From positions 62,001 through 126,000 of the forward strand of contig NZ_JACIDH010000006.1 in NCBI RefSeq assembly GCF_014196255.1: DNA of 64,000 bases, written 5' to 3'. How positions within the stretch are numbered: position 1 is the first letter of the stretch; each line of letters begins with the position of its first letter. A model generated the notes under the pieces. The model saw nothing but the letters and a program-made list of their open reading frames with translations. It had not been told where the DNA came from and did no database searches. Below are positions 55,995-64,000 of this stretch, in pieces. Made by a program: the position numbers and the translations under genes. This DNA comes from Sphingomonas pseudosanguinis (GTDB lineage: Bacteria > Pseudomonadota > Alphaproteobacteria > Sphingomonadales > Sphingomonadaceae).

Positions 55995-57512
55995 TCACCG
56001 CGTCAGAACCAACGTCACGATCGACTTTGGCGGCGCGACATCCCCTGCGACGTCCACCGCCTGATGCCCCGCATCGGTCACGATCATCCGCCGCCGCCAA
56101 TTTCCCGGCACCGCGACCGACAGGGGCCGGGGTGACAGTCCCGGATTGACATGGACCAGCACCAGCCGCCGGCCATCGGCGGACAGCGCGCCGACGCTAT
56201 CCATGTCATCCACCGGCACCAGCCGGTCGCCCGGGCGGATATAGCGGCTGAACTGCGCCATCGCCCAATATTTGCCCGTAATGTGGATCGCATGCGGCTT
56301 GTCCGCCGCGCCCTGCAGATCGGCCTTCACGATGCCCCAGTTGGACCCGGCCTGTCCGTTGCGGGCGCTCAGATCCTCGATCGCCTGCCAGAAGACCCAG
56401 GCGGCCGGCTCCAGCCGCTTCAGATCGCCGACGACATGCTCGGCAAAGGCGAGTGGCGTCGCCATGCCGGTGAAATCCTCCGGGTCCTTGGACAGCGGCG
56501 TGTCGTTCTCGCTCATCCACAACCGGATGCCCGAGGCGCGGGCGATGTCGCGCACCGCCGTCTGGTGGACGGTGCCATAGCTGTGGACGTTGAGCTGCCC
56601 GATCACTTTGCGGGTCGAGGCGGGATAGGCGGCCCAGTCCTCGACGAACAGATGCGAGGCGGTTTCGTCCGGCGCCCCGACGACGGTGGCTAGGCCCCTG
56701 GCCTTCAGCGCGGCGGCGGTCGCGTCGATCATCTGCGCCTGGCGCGCGGGCGACCAGTGCGCGCCCTCCTGCGTATTGGCGGCGAACCAATAATCGGTGT
56801 TCGGCTCGTTGACCGGCGACAGGGTGCGGAAGGTGATGCGGTGCCGGCGCTGCAACTCGTCGGTCACGCGGACGAGATAGTCGGCGAAGGCGCGCTCCTG
56901 ACCAGGACGCAGATTGTCGTCAGTACCCTTTTCCGCACCCGACACGCGGCCGCTGATCGTCATGAACCAGGGCGGCGAATTGGAAAACGCCTCGAAGATC
57001 GGCTGCTTCACCCGCGCGGTGATCGCGTCGAGCCACCAGCGCTGATTGGCGTCCTGGCTCCAGTCCCAGTGCTGCGGATTGTCCGCCCGCCACCAGTCCT
57101 TGCCGGTCACCCCCGCCGGTTGCCGCCAGAAGCCCGGCACCGCGCGCCCGACCTTCATATAGGGCGGGGTGTCGGCCGCGTTGCCGCCGCCGATATTGTA
57201 GCGCGCGATCGTCCAGCCCAGGCCATCGGCGCCGTAGAACAGATCGGCCAGCCGCGTCCGCTCCGCCTCGGGCCAGCCGCCGGTGACATGCGCGAACCAG
57301 GCCAGCGCGGTGCCCCAGCCCTCGAACACCGTCGATGGCCGGTCGATCGCCGGCCGCAGCGTGACCGGCACCGGCCGGTCGGCGGGCAGGGGGGTGGCGG
57401 CTGTGAGGGGTGCCGTCTGCGCCATTGCTGATCCGCAGAGCATGAGCACCAGGATCGTGGCCAACGTACGTGCCGGCCGGCCCATGCCGCCGGAAATCCG
57501 ATTGCGCCCCAT
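55995..57512 (-). CDS. Exported GH30 glycoside hydrolase (endo-beta-1,6-galactanase-like)
   Basis: A GH30-type beta-hydrolase of 505 residues with an N-terminal signal peptide (RTLATILVLMLCGSAMAQ). The acid/base is Glu236 in TLSPVNEPNTD and the nucleophile Glu335 in LWMSENDT, as counted from the ATG at 57512. The early motif FEGWGTALAWFAHVTGG is like the GWGTSLAWWA of endo-beta-1,6-galactanases (GH30_5), which suggests galactan side chains as substrate. A small beta-sandwich follows the barrel. It is divergent from the GH2 gene of the same locus. Confidence 0.85.
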   Translation of the reverse strand: MGRNRISGGMGRPARTLATILVLMLCGSAMAQTAPLTAATPLPADRPVPVTLRPAIDRPSTVFEGWGTALAWFAHVTGGWPEAERTRLADLFYGADGLGWTIARYNIGGGNAADTPPYMKVGRAVPGFWRQPAGVTGKDWWRADNPQHWDWSQDANQRWWLDAITARVKQPIFEAFSNSPPWFMTISGRVSGAEKGTDDNLRPGQERAFADYLVRVTDELQRRHRITFRTLSPVNEPNTDYWFAANTQEGAHWSPARQAQMIDATAAALKARGLATVVGAPDETASHLFVEDWAAYPASTRKVIGQLNVHSYGTVHQTAVRDIARASGIRLWMSENDTPLSKDPEDFTGMATPLAFAEHVVGDLKRLEPAAWVFWQAIEDLSARNGQAGSNWGIVKADLQGAADKPHAIHITGKYWAMAQFSRYIRPGDRLVPVDDMDSVGALSADGRRLVLVHVNPGLSPRPLSVAVPGNWRRRMIVTDAGHQAVDVAGDVAPPKSIVTLVLTR

Positions 57513-57558
57513 CGATCCTGCTCCCTGTCCAGGTCGCCGCGATGCGACCAAACGTCAG

Positions 57559-57589
57559 ACTATAATCGCAGCTCGGCTCGCGCCGTCAA
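57559..57589 (-). promoter_or_regulatory. Candidate promoter of the GH30 gene
   Basis: Read on the reverse strand: TTGACG (57589-57584) and TATAGT (57564-57559), with 19 bases between. It is near enough to the consensus to be a candidate, though the spacing is wide. Confidence 0.4.
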
Positions 57590-57658
57590 TCCGCCGAAGA
57601 CCTTAGCACGACCGCGCACGTCTTGGCGGCTTTCGGCCTCGGCCATCCCGATTAGCGC

Positions 57659-60941
<3,283 letters not shown>

Positions 60942-60997
60942 GGCTATTCTTTACTCGGACAATAAGCCATCATGCCGCAACAGGCAGAGGAGAATCC

Positions 60998-62560
60998 ATG
61001 AAAAGGGCTACGAAGTTTCTGATCGCGGCGGCGGCCACGCTGGTCGCGACCACGGTATCGGCGCAGACGGCGCCGGCGACCTCGGGGGAGACGGTCGCGG
61101 TGCATGGCGACCGCCCGGGCGCGGTCTATGACCGCCATATCTTCGGCCAGTTCGCCGAGCATCTGGGTACCGGCATCTATCCGGGCATCTGGGTGGGCAA
61201 GGGCAGCAAGATTCCCAACATCAACGGCTATCGCCGCGACGTCATCGACGCGCTGAAGGCGATCCGGGTGCCGGTGATCCGCTGGCCGGGCGGCTGCTAT
61301 GCCGATGAATATCACTGGCGCGAGGGCATCGGCCCGCAGGCCAAGCGCCTGACCAAGGTCAACACCAACTGGGGCGGCGTGACCGAGGACAACAGCTTCG
61401 GCACCAACGAGTTCATGAACTATACCGAGCTGGTCGGTGCCGAGGCCTATGTCTCGGGCAATGTCGGCTCGGCCGCGCCGTCCGAGATGGCCGAGTGGGT
61501 CGAATATATGACCTTCCCGTCCAAATCGACCTATGCCGAGGAGCGCCGCAAGAACGGCCGCGACAAGCCGTGGAAGCTGGCGATGTTCGGTATCGGCAAC
61601 GAGCTATGGGGTTGCGGCGGCAATATGCGCCCCGAATATGCGGCCGACATCACCCGCCGTTATTCGACCTTCCTGAAGGTCCCCGCCGGCGAGCGCCTGA
61701 TGAAGATCGCCAGCGGCGCGAACAGCGACGATTATAACTGGACCGAAGTGATGATGCGCGACGCCGGCGGCGCGTTCGACGGCATCGGCGTCCATTATTA
61801 CACCATCCCCGGCGACTGGTCGAACAAGGGGCCGGCGACCGGCTTCGACGAGGAATCCTGGGCGCGCACCCTGTCCAAGACGCTGAAGATGGAAGAGCTG
61901 ATCAGCCGTCACGCCGCGATCATGGACAAGTACGACCCGCGCAAGCGTGTCGCGCTGCTCGTCGACGAATGGGGCACCTGGTATGATGTCGAACCCGGCA
62001 CCAATCCGGGCTTTCTGTTCCAGCAGAACTCGCTTCGCGACGCGATGGTCGCCACCCTGAACCTCGACATCTTCGCCCGTCACGCCGACCGCGTGCGCGG
62101 TGCCAACATCGCGCAGATGGTCAACGTGCTGCAGGCGATGCTGCTGACCGATGGCGCGCGCATGGTGAAGACACCGACCTATTGGGTGTTCGACATGTAC
62201 AAGGACTATCAGGACGCCACCGTCCTGCCGGTCGATGTCCAGTCGCGCTGGTACAACAAGAACCAGTGGGTGATGAAGGCGGTCAGTGCCTCGGCCGTGC
62301 GCGACAAGGCGGGCGTGGTCCATGTCGGCCTGACCAATGTCGATCCCAACCAGCCCGCGACCGTCTCGGTCAAGCTGGACGGCGTGACGGCAGGCCAGGT
62401 GTCGGGCCGTATCCTGACCGGCACGACGATGGATGCGCACAACACCTTCGACGCGCCCAACCAGGTCGCGCCGCAGCCGTTCAACGGCGCGACGCTGTCG
62501 GGTGGCATGTTGACGGTGCAGATCCCGGCCAAGTCGGTCGTGATGCTGGACCTGCGCTGA
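60998..62560 (+). CDS. abfA: Exported GH51 alpha-L-arabinofuranosidase
   Basis: A 520-residue arabinofuranosidase with signal peptide (MKRATKFLIAAAATLVATTVSA). The acid/base is Glu202 in GIGNELWGCGG and the nucleophile Glu324 in LLVDEWGTWYDVEPG, both standard for GH51. VIRWPGGCYADEYHWREGIG is the early substrate motif, and a beta-sandwich domain closes the protein. ATG 60998 follows GAGGAG. The stop overlaps the GH43 start (TGATG). It fits removal of arabinose from arabinogalactan or arabinan. Confidence 0.94.
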   Translation: MKRATKFLIAAAATLVATTVSAQTAPATSGETVAVHGDRPGAVYDRHIFGQFAEHLGTGIYPGIWVGKGSKIPNINGYRRDVIDALKAIRVPVIRWPGGCYADEYHWREGIGPQAKRLTKVNTNWGGVTEDNSFGTNEFMNYTELVGAEAYVSGNVGSAAPSEMAEWVEYMTFPSKSTYAEERRKNGRDKPWKLAMFGIGNELWGCGGNMRPEYAADITRRYSTFLKVPAGERLMKIASGANSDDYNWTEVMMRDAGGAFDGIGVHYYTIPGDWSNKGPATGFDEESWARTLSKTLKMEELISRHAAIMDKYDPRKRVALLVDEWGTWYDVEPGTNPGFLFQQNSLRDAMVATLNLDIFARHADRVRGANIAQMVNVLQAMLLTDGARMVKTPTYWVFDMYKDYQDATVLPVDVQSRWYNKNQWVMKAVSASAVRDKAGVVHVGLTNVDPNQPATVSVKLDGVTAGQVSGRILTGTTMDAHNTFDAPNQVAPQPFNGATLSGGMLTVQIPAKSVVMLDLR

Positions 62561-63927
62561 TGAAGACTCGCGCCGGGGCGCTGCTCGCCGCCGCTGTCCT
62601 GCTCGCCCCCGTGGCGATCCTGGAGACGGCGGGGACCGCCGCGCCCCGGCGCGATGTGGCATGGAATAGTCCGGGGGCGGGCAATCCGCTCCTCCCCGGC
62701 TATTTCGCCGACCCCTCCATCGTGCGCGATGGGGGGCGTTGGTACATCTTCGCCACGATCGATCCGTGGGGGGATGACCGTCTGGGGCTGTGGACCTCGG
62801 ACAATGGCCGCGACTGGCGCTTCTCGCAGCCGAACTGGCCGACCAAGCAGGCGGCGACCAGCCCGACCTCGGGCGATGCCAAGGTCTGGGCGCCCTCGGT
62901 CGTGAAGGCGGCGAATGGCCGCTGGTATATGTATGTCTCGGTCGGCAGCGAGGTGTGGGTGGGCTCGGCACCCTCGCCGGCGGGGCCATGGGCGGACGCC
63001 AATGGCGGCAAGCCGCTGATCGCGCGCGACTTTGCGCCGCAATATCACATGATCGACGCCGAGGCGTTCGTCGATGATGATGGCCAGGCCTATCTCTATT
63101 GGGGTTCGGGGCTGAACTGGACCAACGGGCATTGCTTCGTCGTGAAGCTGAAGCCCGACATGGTGCATTTCGACGGCGCGCCCCGCGACGTGACCCCGGC
63201 CAACTATTTCGAGGGCCCCTTCATGGTGAAGGAGAAGGGGCGATACCTGCTGACCTATAGCGACGGCAACACGACCAAGGACACCTACAAGGTCCGCTAC
63301 GCGGTCGGTTCGTCACCCATGGGGCCGTTTACCGAGGCGGCGAACAGCCCGATCCTGCAAACCGATGCGGCCCGGCAGATCATCAGCCCCGGCCATCATG
63401 CGATCTTCGCCGACAAGGGCCGGTCCTATATCCTCTATCACCGCCAGGCCCTGCCCTTCGTGATGGGGAGCGAGAGGGTGCTGCGACAGGTGGCGATCGA
63501 TCCCCTGACCGTGCGCGCCGATGGCATGCTGGAGACGGTGCGGCCGAGCCACGACCCGGTAATCCCCGCCTTTGCCGCGAAGCGTGACCGGGGGCTGCGC
63601 TGGACGGGCAAGGGAGCCGACGCGCTGGCGGCGGACGACAATTACGCGACCGCGTGGCGGCCGGAGGCGGGGAAGCCGCCGGTCCTGACCGCCGATCTGG
63701 GCGGGGTACGCGACGTGCGGGAGAGCCAGGTCCGCCCGGCTTTCGTGATCGAGCCGCAGGATGTGCGGGTCGAGGCCTCGCTGGACGGCAAGCGCTGGCG
63801 TGAGGTCGCGGCGGAAAAGGGGACGAGCGGTTCGCCGATCACCCTGCGCCATCCGGGCAGGGCGCGATTCCTGCGCATGACGGTGCGGGCGAAGGAGCCC
63901 GCGATTTTGGAGTGGTCGATCTTCTGA
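62560..63927 (+). CDS. Exported GH43 arabinofuranosidase/xylosidase with F5/8-type domain
   Basis: A 455-residue GH43 enzyme. A signal peptide leads (LLAAAVLLAPVAILETAG). The five-blade propeller carries the base Asp51 in GYFADPSIVRDG, the pKa-modulating Asp166 in YHMIDAEAFVDDDG, and the acid Glu218 in YFEGPFMVKE. A C-terminal F5/8-type (discoidin-like) domain runs from about residue 345 (DNYATAWRPEAG, DLGGVRDV, FLRMTVRAKEP), probably binding carbohydrate. It starts at ATG 62560 overlapping the GH51 stop. Arabinose or xylose release cannot be told apart from motifs alone. Confidence 0.88.
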   Translation: MKTRAGALLAAAVLLAPVAILETAGTAAPRRDVAWNSPGAGNPLLPGYFADPSIVRDGGRWYIFATIDPWGDDRLGLWTSDNGRDWRFSQPNWPTKQAATSPTSGDAKVWAPSVVKAANGRWYMYVSVGSEVWVGSAPSPAGPWADANGGKPLIARDFAPQYHMIDAEAFVDDDGQAYLYWGSGLNWTNGHCFVVKLKPDMVHFDGAPRDVTPANYFEGPFMVKEKGRYLLTYSDGNTTKDTYKVRYAVGSSPMGPFTEAANSPILQTDAARQIISPGHHAIFADKGRSYILYHRQALPFVMGSERVLRQVAIDPLTVRADGMLETVRPSHDPVIPAFAAKRDRGLRWTGKGADALAADDNYATAWRPEAGKPPVLTADLGGVRDVRESQVRPAFVIEPQDVRVEASLDGKRWREVAAEKGTSGSPITLRHPGRARFLRMTVRAKEPAILEWSIF

Positions 63928-63936
63928 TCTTAAGCC

Positions 63937-64000
63937 CCTCCCGCAGGCGGGAGGGGTTTGGGGAGGGCAAAGCCGCAAGCGCTGATCTCGGTGAGACTCC
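63937..64000. repeat. Palindromic repeat family B at the window end
   Basis: CCCCTCCCGCAGGCGGGAGGGG followed by the tail GCCGCAAGCGCTGATCTCGG and TGAGACTCC, the same tail seen twice near 47.1 kb. It follows the GH43 stop and runs to the window edge. Confidence 0.75.

Overview
The window reads as the replication-origin-proximal part of a high-GC alphaproteobacterial chromosome, most likely a sphingomonad (Sphingomonadaceae). The reasons are: the gene order hemE / DnaA-box spacer / ppsR-maf-aroE-coaE-dnaQ, which is the classical alphaproteobacterial oriC neighbourhood; an mnmE-mnmG-rsmG-parA-parB block with three parS sites; a class I (archaeal-type) lysyl-tRNA synthetase; a class I PHA synthase with a phasin; and several families of intergenic palindromic repeats of the kind that litter sphingomonad genomes. 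The genus call is an inference from gene content, not from an rRNA gene; no rRNA or tRNA gene was recognised here.

Layout. 1-7.1 kb: 3'-truncated potassium transporter kup, the nuclease/phosphatase pdeM, periplasmic msrA, an aspartate-type aminotransferase, a fused pabB-pabC and an MBL-fold hydrolase. 7.2-8.26 kb: a complete IS630-type element sitting inside a palindromic repeat. 8.3-13.5 kb: M28 peptidase and MAPEG protein, then the lipid/ribosome cluster rpmF-plsX-fabH-ihfA-merR. 13.6-20.3 kb: prfC, an aldose-epimerase-like protein and pheST. 20.5-26.4 kb: a membrane diguanylate cyclase, a secreted protein with a TonB-like C-terminus, an AlaC/DapL-like aminotransferase, and phaC plus phasin with a candidate PhaR operator. 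26.7-31.1 kb: the riboflavin operon ribD-ribE-ribB-ribH with small riders. 31.2-39.8 kb: parB-parA-rsmG-mnmG-mnmE, a dienelactone hydrolase and lysS, with three parS sites. 39.8-48.7 kb: a DinG-like helicase, a SixA-type phosphatase, a spacer holding four perfect DnaA boxes, yceD, a cytochrome bc1 chaperone, bamE, rho, hemJ and hemE. 48.75-49.03 kb: the proposed oriC, with DnaA boxes and eleven GANTC (CcrM) sites. 49.0-55.9 kb: ppsR, maf, aroE, coaE, dnaQ, hpf, ptsN, a thioesterase, DUF1491, a SleB-like hydrolase and mmcB. 56.0-63.9 kb: four exported glycoside hydrolases (GH30, GH2, GH51, GH43) that together fit breakdown of arabinogalactan side chains.

How it works together. Most of the window is core housekeeping: replication initiation and segregation (oriC, parABS, coaE-dnaQ), tRNA modification and charging, riboflavin and haem synthesis, envelope biogenesis. 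The accessory parts are the IS630 insertion, the PHA granule genes and the glycan-degradation locus at the right edge. The strongest second-look items are the oriC candidate, a second DnaA-box cluster 5.4 kb away in a convergent spacer, the glycan locus, the unusual hemE start, the degenerate RibA half of the RibB protein, and the repeat families that sit mainly between convergent genes. I did not find a clearly unknown defence or other novel multigene system.
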